From contig JAHWKZ010000001.1 in assembly GCA_019347645.1 (NCBI GenBank), forward strand, positions 1 to 58,995: a DNA stretch of 58,995 nt. The letters are read 5' to 3'. Positions 24,424-31,109 of the stretch are shown here, piece by piece. Under the pieces are notes generated by a model. That model saw only the letters and a list, made by a program, of their open reading frames with translations, searched no databases and was not told where the DNA came from. How positions within the stretch are numbered: the stretch's first letter is position 1; each line of letters begins with the position of its first letter. This DNA is from Gemmatimonadota bacterium (GTDB lineage: Bacteria; Gemmatimonadota; Gemmatimonadetes; JACCXV01; JAHWKZ01). The position numbers were made by a program, and so were the translations under genes.

Positions 24424-25679
24424 GACGCTCCTCCTTCCCCGCGACAGGCCCGCAGCAACATTCCCATCGCGGTCAGCACCGAGCGGCGCCGAATGTCCTC
24501 CCGGCTGCCGGGGTAGGTGAGCCGGCGCACCTCCGCGCCCTCCGGCGTCGCCACGCCGCAGAAGACCAACCCGACGGGCTTCTCCTCGCTCCCGCCGCCG
24601 GGGCCGGCGATCCCGGTGATCGCGCACCCGACGTCGGCGCCGATCACCTTCCTCGCCCCGGCGGCCATGGCCCGACACGTCTCTTCGCTGACCGCCCCGT
24701 AGGCGGCGAGGTCCTCGCCCGCTATGCCGAGGAGCGAGGTCTTGACCTCGTCCGAGTACGCCAGGACGCCCCCCGCGAACCACTCGCTCGATCCCGGAAC
24801 CGTGGTGATCTCGCCCCCGAGGAGGCCGGCGGTGCACGACTCGGCCACCGCCAGCACCCAACCCCGAGCTCGGAGCGTCTCCCCGATCGCCTCCGCCAGG
24901 GTCGTGTCGTCGTACCCCCAGAACCAGGGCCGGGCCCGCCCGGCGATCGCCTCGGCGAGCGCGGTCAGCCGCGCCCCGGCCTCCTCGGCCGGGAGTCCGG
25001 CGGCCGTCAGCCGGACGTCCACCTGTCCGGTCCGCGGCAGGAACGCGACCTCGAGCGGATCGGCCGACTCGACCAGGTCCTCGAGCTTCTCGGCCAGGGC
25101 GGATTCGCCGATCCCGACGGTGTGGACCACCCGGGACTCGACGACCGGCGCCCCCTTGCCGGCCGCCTCGATGAGCGCGGGCAGGACCGCGTCCTCCAGG
25201 AGCGCCTCCATCTCTTTGGGCACGCCGGGCAGGACGAACAACGTGAAGCCTTCCTCCTCGATCACCAGGCCCGGAGCGGTGCCGTGCGGGTTGGCCACGG
25301 CGCGCGCCCCCCGCGGCACCATCGCCTGGCTGACATTCGACGCCGGCATCTCGTCGTATCCGAACCTCCGGAACTTCTCCTTCACGATCTCGAGCTGCTC
25401 CTCGTCGAGGACCAGGGGACGGCCGAGGACCTCGGCCACGACCTGCCGGGTCCGATCGTCGCCGGTGGGGCCGAGCCCGCCCATGGCGATCGCCCACCGG
25501 GCTCGCCCGCGCACCTCGCGGAGGACGACCGCCATCCGCTCCGGGTCGTCTCCCACCATGGTGACCCGAACGACACGGCCACCGATCTCGGCCAGCCGAC
25601 GCGCCACGGCGGCGCTGTTCGTATCGACGGTCTCGCCGAGGAGCAGCTCGTTGCCGATGGCGACGATCTCGATCTCCAC
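24420..25679 (-). CDS. cinA: CinA, NMN deamidase/ADP-ribose pyrophosphatase family
   Basis: 419 residues with both CinA domains. N-terminal molybdopterin-binding-like part: IEIVAIGNELLLGETVDTNS, GGLGPTGDDRTRQVV, FVLPGVPKEMEAL. C-terminal amidase part (from about residue 255): LAVAESCTAGLLGGEITTVP with the catalytic Ser, GGVLAYSDEVK with the Lys, and GCAITGIAGPGGGSEEKPVG. It recycles NMN in NAD metabolism. GTG start, ribosome site AGGAGG. The position between pgpA and the lipase-like gene is frequent in bacteria with a pgsA-pgpA-cinA order. Confidence 0.95.
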   Translation of the reverse strand: MEIEIVAIGNELLLGETVDTNSAAVARRLAEIGGRVVRVTMVGDDPERMAVVLREVRGRARWAIAMGGLGPTGDDRTRQVVAEVLGRPLVLDEEQLEIVKEKFRRFGYDEMPASNVSQAMVPRGARAVANPHGTAPGLVIEEEGFTLFVLPGVPKEMEALLEDAVLPALIEAAGKGAPVVESRVVHTVGIGESALAEKLEDLVESADPLEVAFLPRTGQVDVRLTAAGLPAEEAGARLTALAEAIAGRARPWFWGYDDTTLAEAIGETLRARGWVLAVAESCTAGLLGGEITTVPGSSEWFAGGVLAYSDEVKTSLLGIAGEDLAAYGAVSEETCRAMAAGARKVIGADVGCAITGIAGPGGGSEEKPVGLVFCGVATPEGAEVRRLTYPGSREDIRRRSVLTAMGMLLRACRGEGGAS

Positions 25680-25703
25680 GATCCTCCTGGCGCCCCGATC
25701 CGT

Positions 25704-26159
25704 CTAGAGAGCCCAGCGTCCCAGAGTCAGCAGCGCGGCCCCCACCAGGCCCGCGACGACGTCGTCGAGCATCACCCCCCACCCGCCGCGGACCGCCTGC
25801 AATCGCCCCAGAGGAGGTGGCTTGGCGATGTCGAGGAAGCGGAACAGGGCGAAGGCAACGCCCGCGCCCACCCAGCCGCGCGGGGCGGCGAGGAGCGCGA
25901 TCCCCATTCCCGCGACCTCGTCGATCACGATCCGGCCGTCGTCGTGGCCGAGGACGGCTTCGGCGCGATCGGCCACGGCCGCTCCGGCCACGATCGATCC
26001 CGCCACCACGGTCGACCACGCCCACCCCGGCCACGGCAACATCCAGAGAGCCGCCGTGATCGCCGAGGCGACCGTGCCGGGGCCCCACGGCCAGTACCCG
26101 ATCGGACCCAGGGTCGCGGCCGCCGTGGCGGCGCGGGTCAGCCGGCCCGGCCGAGCCAC
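25704..26159 (-). CDS. pgpA: Phosphatidylglycerophosphatase A
   Basis: Membrane phosphatase that converts phosphatidylglycerol phosphate to phosphatidylglycerol, the step after PgsA. 151 residues, the usual size. Signatures GPGTVASAITAAL, IVIDEVAGMGIALLA, LFRFLDIAKPPPLGRLQ and GGWGVMLDDVVAGLV are all present. The GTG at 26157-26159 was chosen because it begins just before the family's N-terminal region; it overlaps pgsA by 22 bases. A longer open extension runs inside pgsA in another frame and is not credited. Confidence 0.93.
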   Translation of the reverse strand: MARPGRLTRAATAAATLGPIGYWPWGPGTVASAITAALWMLPWPGWAWSTVVAGSIVAGAAVADRAEAVLGHDDGRIVIDEVAGMGIALLAAPRGWVGAGVAFALFRFLDIAKPPPLGRLQAVRGGWGVMLDDVVAGLVGAALLTLGRWAL

Positions 26160-26728
26160 AACCGCCGGTGGGCGTGGAGATAGTCGATGAGCGACAGGAC
26201 GGTCAGGACGACCACGAACCAGAACCCCACCTCGATGACGGCGCGGGTGTATCCCATCCAGTGATCCCACCACGGGCCGCCGGCGCCCCGTTCGACGTAG
26301 CCGAGGTTGATCCGCAGCACCAGGACCGAGCCGATGAACCAGTTCTGGACCATCGCCTTCGATTTTCCCCACCCGCTCGCCGCGATCACCACACCGCGGT
26401 TCGACGCGAAGCGACGGAAGGCGGTGATGATCGCCTCACGCGACAGCACCAGGATCACGAGCCACAGCGGGAGGAGACCGATGCCGTAGAGCGGCACGAA
26501 GGTGACCAGGACGAGGAGCTTGTCGGCGATCGGGTCGAGGAGCTGTCCGAAGCGGGTGATCTCCCCCCGGGTCCGCGCCAGGTTTCCGTCGACGACGTCG
26601 CTGATCGCCGCCGCCACGAACAGCAGGAACGAGGACCACCGCTCGGTCAAGCCGTCCTGATAGATGAGCCAGGCGAGGACCGGCGTCACCGCGATCCGCG
26701 CGATGGTGATCTTGTTCGGGGTGGTCAC
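26138..26728 (-). CDS. pgsA: CDP-diacylglycerol-glycerol-3-phosphate phosphatidyltransferase
   Basis: 196-residue integral membrane enzyme making phosphatidylglycerol phosphate. N-terminal TTPNKITIARIAVTPVLAW matches the family start, and the CDP-alcohol phosphotransferase motif D-x2-DG-x2-AR-x8-G-x3-D-x3-D is complete in SDVVDGNLARTRGEITRFGQ and LLDPIADK. Several hydrophobic helices follow. The GTG start has no ribosome site but a TACCTT box eight bases upstream, suggesting a leaderless message. It heads the operon pgsA-pgpA-cinA-lipase-thpR-YhaO-YhaN. Confidence 0.95.
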   Translation of the reverse strand: MTTPNKITIARIAVTPVLAWLIYQDGLTERWSSFLLFVAAAISDVVDGNLARTRGEITRFGQLLDPIADKLLVLVTFVPLYGIGLLPLWLVILVLSREAIITAFRRFASNRGVVIAASGWGKSKAMVQNWFIGSVLVLRINLGYVERGAGGPWWDHWMGYTRAVIEVGFWFVVVLTVLSLIDYLHAHRRLWLGRAG

Positions 26729-26736
26729 GGAGCCGA

Positions 26737-26742
26737 AAGGTA
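26737..26742 (-). promoter_or_regulatory. -10 box for a probably leaderless pgsA operon
   Basis: Minus strand TACCTT, eight bases before the GTG at 26728, in the 43-base gap after recR. No Shine-Dalgarno sequence lies between box and start. Confidence 0.4.
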
Positions 26743-26771
26743 CCCGTCGCGCACCGGCGATGCCGGCCTCA

Positions 26772-27362
26772 CTACAGCTCCCGACGGGCCGAAAGTGCCT
26801 CTCCCACCGTCACCTCGTCGAGGAACTCGAGGCTGCCGCCCATCGGGATGCCGCGGGCGAGGCGCGTCACCTTCACGCCCACGGGCCCGAGGGCGCGCCT
26901 GAGGTAGAGAGCCGTGGCCTCGCCTTCCACGTCTGGATTGGTGGCGAGGATCACCTCCTGGACCATGTCCTCCCGCGCGCGTCCGAGGAGGCCGTCCACC
27001 GTGAGCGCCTCGGGTCCCACCCCATCGAGCGGCGAGAGGCGGCCGTGGAGGACGTGGTAGCGACCCCGATAGTGGCCGCTCCTCTCGATGACGTGGATGT
27101 CGCTCGGCTCCTCCACCACGCAGATCGTCGCGTCGTCGCGGCGCGGATCGCGGCAGATGGCGCAGCGGGGACCCTCGGCGATGTTGCCGCACGTCTCACA
27201 GAAGACGATCCGATCCTTCACCTGCCGAATCGCCTGCGACAGCGCGTAGGCCGTGTCCTTCGACTGCTTGAGGAGGTGGAACGTCAGCCGACTGGCGGTC
27301 TTGCGCCCGATCCCCGGCAGCTTCGCCAGCTCCTCGATCAGCTGCTCGACCGCATCCGCCAC
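26772..27362 (-). CDS. recR: Recombination protein RecR
   Basis: Part of the RecFOR pathway loading RecA on gapped DNA. 196 residues, standard. Helix-hairpin-helix LAKLPGIGRKTASRLTFHLL, a C4 zinc finger (FCETCGNIAEGPRCAICRD) and the Toprim domain with ICVVEEPSDIHVIERSG and ILATNPDVEGEATALYL, ending LARGIPMGGSLEFLDEVT. GTG start with an AGGGGAG site. It follows ybaB by 34 bases in the conserved dnaX-ybaB-recR order. Confidence 0.97.
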   Translation of the reverse strand: MADAVEQLIEELAKLPGIGRKTASRLTFHLLKQSKDTAYALSQAIRQVKDRIVFCETCGNIAEGPRCAICRDPRRDDATICVVEEPSDIHVIERSGHYRGRYHVLHGRLSPLDGVGPEALTVDGLLGRAREDMVQEVILATNPDVEGEATALYLRRALGPVGVKVTRLARGIPMGGSLEFLDEVTVGEALSARREL

Positions 27363-27396
27363 GACCCGCTACCGCTCCCCTTCGATCTCGCCCGAC

Positions 27397-27741
27397 CTAG
27401 AACAAACCGGGGAGGGGCATTCCCCCCGTCAGCCTCTTCATCTCCTCCGCCGCCATCTCGCCCGCCCGCGTCAGCGCCTCGCTCACCGCGGCCACCACGA
27501 GGTCCTCGAGCATCTCGACGTCCTCGGGATCGACGACCTGCGGGTCGATCGAGATCGATACGAGCTCCTGCCGGCCGTTCACCACCGCGGTCACCATGCC
27601 CCCGCCCGCCGTCGCCTCCACCGTACGGTCGGCGAGCTCGGACTGCATCCGGGACACCTGGCTCTGGATCCGCTGGGCCTGCTTCAGGAGGTTCTGGATG
27701 TTGTTGTTGTTCATCGGCTCCTCATAGGGGTCCATCGTCAT
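27397..27741 (-). CDS. ybaB: YbaB/EbfC nucleoid-associated protein
   Basis: 114-residue dimeric DNA-binding protein. The long helix NIQNLLKQAQRIQSQVSRMQ, the beta sheet VEATAGGGMVTAVVNGRQEL and SISIDPQVVDPEDVEMLEDL, and C-terminal helix MAAEEMKRLTGGMPLPGLF are all typical. The ATG at 27739-27741 forms ATGA with the dnaX stop; an inner ATG (27712-27714, MNNNN) would give the family's more usual N-terminus. Both are in frame. Confidence 0.93.
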   Translation of the reverse strand: MTMDPYEEPMNNNNIQNLLKQAQRIQSQVSRMQSELADRTVEATAGGGMVTAVVNGRQELVSISIDPQVVDPEDVEMLEDLVVAAVSEALTRAGEMAAEEMKRLTGGMPLPGLF

Positions 27742-29426
27742 GAATGGGTCGTCGGCCGCCGCAGGCGAACGACGTTGGCGTCGAACAGCTCGACGACCTG
27801 CTGCAGGAGGGGGTCTCCCTTCAACCTGGCGTCGACGTCCCGCTCGGCGGCCTCACGGGCGCTCGGCCCGCGCGCCGGGCGGGGGTTTCGTTCCTCGGCC
27901 GCCTCCTCGGCCGTTTCCACTTCGATCCGACCGCTCCAGCCCCATCGAGACTCCAGAACCCCGCAGAGGGGTTGGAGGGTCCCCTTGCCGCGCAGCTGCT
28001 CCATCCGAAACTCGGCGTCGGCCGGGAGCGCCAGGACGATCCGCTCCACCGAGCACCCGACCGGTCGCGCGCCGAGCAACGCGGCCGCGACCGTCGGCCG
28101 GACCCGGTGTACCGCGTCGACGACCGACTCCCACGCCCCGGAGAGGCGCTCCAGCGTCAGTGGCCCCTCGGGCCGGCTCGTCGGCCGGGAGGACGCGGCC
28201 CGCGGTGTCGGGCGAGCCGCTTCGGCCGGGATCGACACCCCCTTTCGACCGGCGCCGTCCGGAGCCTTCGCCGGGCCCGCCGCGCCGGCCGCGCCACTAA
28301 CTTTTCCCAGCGCCGCCAGCGCCCGGTCCAGCTCGACCGTCCGGTCCAGGAGCGCCAGCCGCACCAGCAATACTTCGAGCACCAGGCCCTGCTGACTGGA
28401 GCGGCGGAAGGCCCGCTCCTCGTCGGTGGCCAGGGACAGCATCCGCAGCAGGTCCTCGGCACCGAGCTCGCCGGCCAGCTTCCGGTACGTCTCGTGGTAC
28501 CTCTCCGGCACCTCGCTCGTTCCCGCCCCGTCCCCGATGGCGAACAGCAGGCAGTCCCGGAGGTGCTCGAGAAAGCCGGTGTAGAACTCCTCGAGGTCGT
28601 ATCCGGACGCGCGCACCTCGCGGGCGAGCGCCAGCGCGCCGGCCGCGTCGCCGTCGGCGAGGATCGAGGTCAGCTGCAAGTATCGCTCCTCGTCGGGCAT
28701 CCCGATCAGCCGCCGCAGCGTCGCCACGTCGATCGCGTCGCCTCCGAAGGCGACCACCTGGTCGAGCAGGGAGAGGGCGTCCCGCAGCCCGCCGTCGGCC
28801 TTCTTCGCGATCGCGTGCTCGGCGGGCTCCTCGATCTCGAACCCTTCCGCCTCGGCGATCCGCCGGATCCGCTCCCGGATCGCGGGCAGCGGGATCGGCC
28901 GAAAGTCGAACCGCTGGCAGCGCGAGAGGATGGTCGGGAGGATCTTGTGCGGCTCGGTCGTCGCGAGCACGAACACCACGCTCTTCGGCGGCTCCTCCAG
29001 CGTCTTCAGGAACGCGTTGAAGGCGTCCTTGGAGAGCTGGTGGACCTCGTCGACGATGTAGACCTTCCAGAGCCCCTGGGCGGCCGCGTACTTGACCGTC
29101 TCGCGGAGCTCCTTGATGTCGTCGATGCCGCGGTTGGACGCCGCGTCGATCTCGATGACGTCCAGCGAGCGGCCGGCCGCGATCGCCCGACAGTTCTCGC
29201 ACGCGTCGCACGGCTCGCCGGAGATCCCGGTCTCGCAATTCAACGCCTTGGCCAGCAGACGAGCGGTCGTCGTCTTGCCGGTCCCGCGAGGACCGGCGAA
29301 GAGGTACGCCTGCGCGATCCGGCCGCGATCGAGGGCGTTCCGGAGCGTGCGGGTGACGTGGTCCTGGGCGACGACGTCCGCGAAGGTGGCGGGACGGTAT
29401 TTCAGCGCCAGCGGCTGATGGGTCAT
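27738..29426 (-). CDS. dnaX: DNA polymerase III subunit gamma/tau
   Basis: Clamp-loader ATPase, 562 residues. Begins MTHQPLALKYRPATFADVV. AAA+ module: Walker A GPRGTGKTTTARLL, the zinc cluster CDACENCRAI, Walker B VYIVDEVHQLSKDAF, sensor I ATTEPHKILPTILSRCQRFD. Domains II and III run to about residue 365. A Pro/Ala/Arg linker and a tau-like C-terminal domain follow (VDAVHRVRPTVAAALLGARP, EFRMEQLRGKGTL). I see no obvious slippery site near the gamma end, so frameshifting to gamma is not supported here. Lies 48 bases after the SRP RNA gene. Confidence 0.97.
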   Translation of the reverse strand: MTHQPLALKYRPATFADVVAQDHVTRTLRNALDRGRIAQAYLFAGPRGTGKTTTARLLAKALNCETGISGEPCDACENCRAIAAGRSLDVIEIDAASNRGIDDIKELRETVKYAAAQGLWKVYIVDEVHQLSKDAFNAFLKTLEEPPKSVVFVLATTEPHKILPTILSRCQRFDFRPIPLPAIRERIRRIAEAEGFEIEEPAEHAIAKKADGGLRDALSLLDQVVAFGGDAIDVATLRRLIGMPDEERYLQLTSILADGDAAGALALAREVRASGYDLEEFYTGFLEHLRDCLLFAIGDGAGTSEVPERYHETYRKLAGELGAEDLLRMLSLATDEERAFRRSSQQGLVLEVLLVRLALLDRTVELDRALAALGKVSGAAGAAGPAKAPDGAGRKGVSIPAEAARPTPRAASSRPTSRPEGPLTLERLSGAWESVVDAVHRVRPTVAAALLGARPVGCSVERIVLALPADAEFRMEQLRGKGTLQPLCGVLESRWGWSGRIEVETAEEAAEERNPRPARGPSAREAAERDVDARLKGDPLLQQVVELFDANVVRLRRPTTHS

Positions 29427-29474
29427 AGGGATCGAGACGGCTCGGGATCGGGGAAACGCGACACCATGGCGAAA

Positions 29475-29570
29475 GCCCCAGGCGAGCCGCAGCGACCCGA
29501 CTCTCCACGTACCGCTGCTACCTTCCGGTCCTGACGGGGTTGATGGCGTCGAGCCCTGGGGGCCTGGGGC
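29475..29570 (-). ncRNA. ffs: Small bacterial signal recognition particle RNA (4.5S)
   Basis: Minus-strand hairpin of about 96 nt. The ends pair perfectly (GCCCCAGGC with GCCTGGGGC) and the apical part has the invariant Ffh-binding core GTCAGGACCGGAAGGTAGCAGC, split here as GTCAGGACCGG and AAGGTAGCAGC. This is the short form without an Alu domain. A promoter sits seven bases upstream of the first base. Its place directly before dnaX is as in other bacteria. With ftsY at 8.9 kb this supplies two SRP-pathway parts. Confidence 0.95.
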
Positions 29571-29577
29571 ATGCAAG

Positions 29578-29607
29578 AAACTACCCCCGGGCCGGGGGGC
29601 ACGTCAA
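29578..29607 (-). promoter_or_regulatory. Promoter of the SRP RNA gene
   Basis: Minus strand TTGACG (29602-29607), 18-base spacer, TAGTTT (29578-29583), with RNA start predicted at 29570. The spacer contains a near-perfect GC palindrome (29584-29598), which could alternatively fold as the end of the upstream transcript. Confidence 0.65.
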
Positions 29608-29643
29608 CGGGCCGCTCGGCCGGCGGCCGCCCGGCGGGTCCGC

Positions 29644-29814
29644 TCAGCCCCGCCGGGAGTCCCCCTCCGCCCGCGGCGCCGGAAGCCGATCGAAGAACAG
29701 CTCCGGCTCGTCCGGCTCTTCCGGATCCTCGGCCGCGACGGGCGACGCCGGGCCGCAAGAGGTGCAGAGCGCCGCGACGACGAGGAAGCCGACCGCGAAT
29801 CGTCCGAGCCTCAT
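29644..29814 (-). CDS. Tiny lipoprotein, 56 aa
   Basis: MRLGRFAVGFLVVAALCTSC is a lipoprotein signal. The mature part is about 36 residues, acidic and Pro-rich (EDPEEPDEPELFFDRLPAP), with no fold visible. The ATG overlaps the stop of the 92-aa membrane-protein gene as ATGA. It is the third gene of a receiver-membrane-lipoprotein unit. Function unknown. Confidence 0.55.
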   Translation of the reverse strand: MRLGRFAVGFLVVAALCTSCGPASPVAAEDPEEPDEPELFFDRLPAPRAEGDSRRG

Positions 29815-30089
29815 CGGTCCCCCGCGTCCGGCGACGATCGGCTCCCGTCTCCGCGGGAAGTCGCGGGAGGAGCCCCCTCCGACTCGTCGAACCGGAGCCA
29901 GAGGCGCAGGCCCACCAGTCCCACCGCCATGAGCATCAACCGGGTGCCCTCCTGGTGGAAGAGCTCGGCCGTTCCGTGGACGATGACCACCATGCCGTAG
30001 GCGGCCAGCGCGCCGTTCACCACCCACCACAGGACCCTCTTCGCCTTGCGGGTCTCGTCCTCCAGGGTCGTATCCAACAGATCGGTCAC
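29811..30089 (-). CDS. Small membrane protein, 92 aa, two helices
   Basis: GTG start overlapping the receiver gene's stop as GTGA, with a GAGGAGGGA site. A charged start (VTDLLDTTLEDETRKAKR) precedes two membrane helices (VLWWVVNGALAAYGMVVIVH and LMLMAVGLVGLRLWLRF) and an acidic, Ser-rich cytoplasmic or periplasmic tail. No family recognised. Coupling to a receiver-domain protein suggests regulation of, or by, that protein. Confidence 0.65.
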   Translation of the reverse strand: MTDLLDTTLEDETRKAKRVLWWVVNGALAAYGMVVIVHGTAELFHQEGTRLMLMAVGLVGLRLWLRFDESEGAPPATSRGDGSRSSPDAGDR

Positions 30090-30604
30090 CGTCCCTCCTC
30101 TTCGATTCGACCGGCTCGCACCGCATCGCCCCCGCACGCTGGTCTCTTCCCCGTCCTCGATGGAGCTCCGCGTGGTCTTCGTGCCGATCGGCGACCCTCT
30201 CGCCGGGTCAGCCGCCGCCGGATCCCCGTCAGGGTCTCTTCCAGGCGGAGACGCGACACCGGCTTCTGCAGAAGGTCGTAGACGCCCGCCCGCGTGGCCG
30301 CGGCCTGGACCTCGCGCGACCTCCAGGAGGTCGCGAGCACGGAACCGGGCGAAGCCGACTCCACGATCCGTGTCGCCAATCGGCATCCGGCCGCGGAATC
30401 CTCGTCGAAGTCGATCACCACCAGGTCGGGGCGGAACCGCCGGATGCCGTCCAGATGCCGCTCGGTCGCCGTCCCCGGACGGATGCTCATTTCGTACTGG
30501 ATGTTGAACCCCTGGCGCGACGCCACCTCGTTCACGATCGCTTGCAGCTCCCCGTCCGCGGAGAGGATCATCGCCGTCCACGATTCCGCTTCGGCCTCGG
30601 CCAT
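30086..30604 (-). CDS. Receiver-domain-like response regulator, 172 aa
   Basis: A CheY-like fold of about 125 residues: strand TAMILSADGELQAIV, the phospho-acceptor candidate in RPDLVVIDFDEDSAAG (Asp65), SVLATSWRSRE in place of the Thr/Ser strand and the conserved Lys in VYDLLQKPVSRLRLEE (Lys114). The N-terminal acidic pair is weak (one Asp). A basic C-terminal tail of ~45 residues (RRRLTRREGRRSARRPRG) could bind nucleic acid. No separate output domain. Strong promoter 45 bases upstream; first gene of a three-gene operon. Confidence 0.7.
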   Translation of the reverse strand: MAEAEAESWTAMILSADGELQAIVNEVASRQGFNIQYEMSIRPGTATERHLDGIRRFRPDLVVIDFDEDSAAGCRLATRIVESASPGSVLATSWRSREVQAAATRAGVYDLLQKPVSRLRLEETLTGIRRRLTRREGRRSARRPRGAPSRTGKRPACGGDAVRAGRIEEEGR

Positions 30605-30646
30605 CTCTATTCTCGCGACCTCACCCTCGACTCAATAAGGTCATCC

Positions 30647-30676
30647 ACCCTAGCGGAAGACCGGATCTCCTGTCAA
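30647..30676 (-). promoter_or_regulatory. Strong promoter of the receiver operon
   Basis: Minus strand: perfect -35 TTGACA (30671-30676), 18-base spacer, TAGGGT (30647-30652), 43 bases before the ATG. It is the only perfect -35 hexamer I found. Just upstream (30709-30722) is the inverted repeat TCCACGAACGTGGA, a possible operator. Confidence 0.65.
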
Positions 30677-30699
30677 GGCGTCGCCTTCCACAGATGCGG

Positions 30700-31085
30700 A
30701 ATCGGAATTCCACGAACGTGGAGACCCGGATCCGAATAGGAGAGTCGTTTTCATGATATTCAAGCTACATAACCTATTGCGAAATGGTAACCTGCGGGCT
30801 CTTAACTAGATTCTGGGTACGTGGTCTGGAGCTAGGTCATGCCTATAACGAAAGATTACAAGCTAGTGATCCAAAAAAATATCAAATTATCCGGTGGACG
30901 CCTCCCGTCATCGCGGCTCTAATCCGGCCTTTCTGTAAGTCCTCTGCCCGATCTACTGCGAATCGTGAATCCATGTTCGGGGGGAGATCGAGATTGTACT
31001 ATTTCGTTATGCTTTACAGAGGGGACATTTCTTTTGGAATGACGAGGGAACCGCACGCGTGTGCCGAAGGAACGCGGGGGCGGGG
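30700..31085. other. Low-GC island without a supported gene
   Basis: About 385 bases that are much richer in A+T than anything else in the window (for example runs such as CCAAAAAAATATCAAATTAT at 30871-30890). A plus-strand frame (30784-31098, 104 codons) and a 30-codon minus-strand frame (30882-30974) are open but have no ribosome site, no recognisable domain and no neighbours. The stretch lies where a NtrX-type regulator gene would be expected downstream of the NtrY-like kinase. It may be transferred DNA, a decayed gene or an assembly join. Confidence 0.6.
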
Positions 31086-31109
31086 CCATCACGCCTGACG
31101 ATCCCCGGC

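Noticed and set aside
27738..29426. Programmed frameshift producing the gamma form of DnaX
   Set aside because: No A/T slippery heptamer with a downstream stem is visible near the end of domain III.
29584..29598. GC hairpin as a simple Rho-independent terminator
   Set aside because: It lies inside the spacer of the SRP RNA promoter, and the tract after it (TAGTTTCTT) doubles as the -10 box; recorded only as a possible dual element.
30882..30974. 30-codon minus-strand frame beginning MDSRFAVDRAEDLQ in the same island
   Set aside because: Looks protein-like but has no ribosome site (the preceding bases are pyrimidine-rich) and no match I can name; could be a gene remnant.
30784..31098. Plus-strand 104-codon open frame in the AT-rich island
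   Set aside because: No ribosome site, no recognisable domain, and its end runs into GC-rich DNA antisense to the region after the kinase gene. Low GC makes stop-free runs informative, but the evidence is too thin for a gene call.
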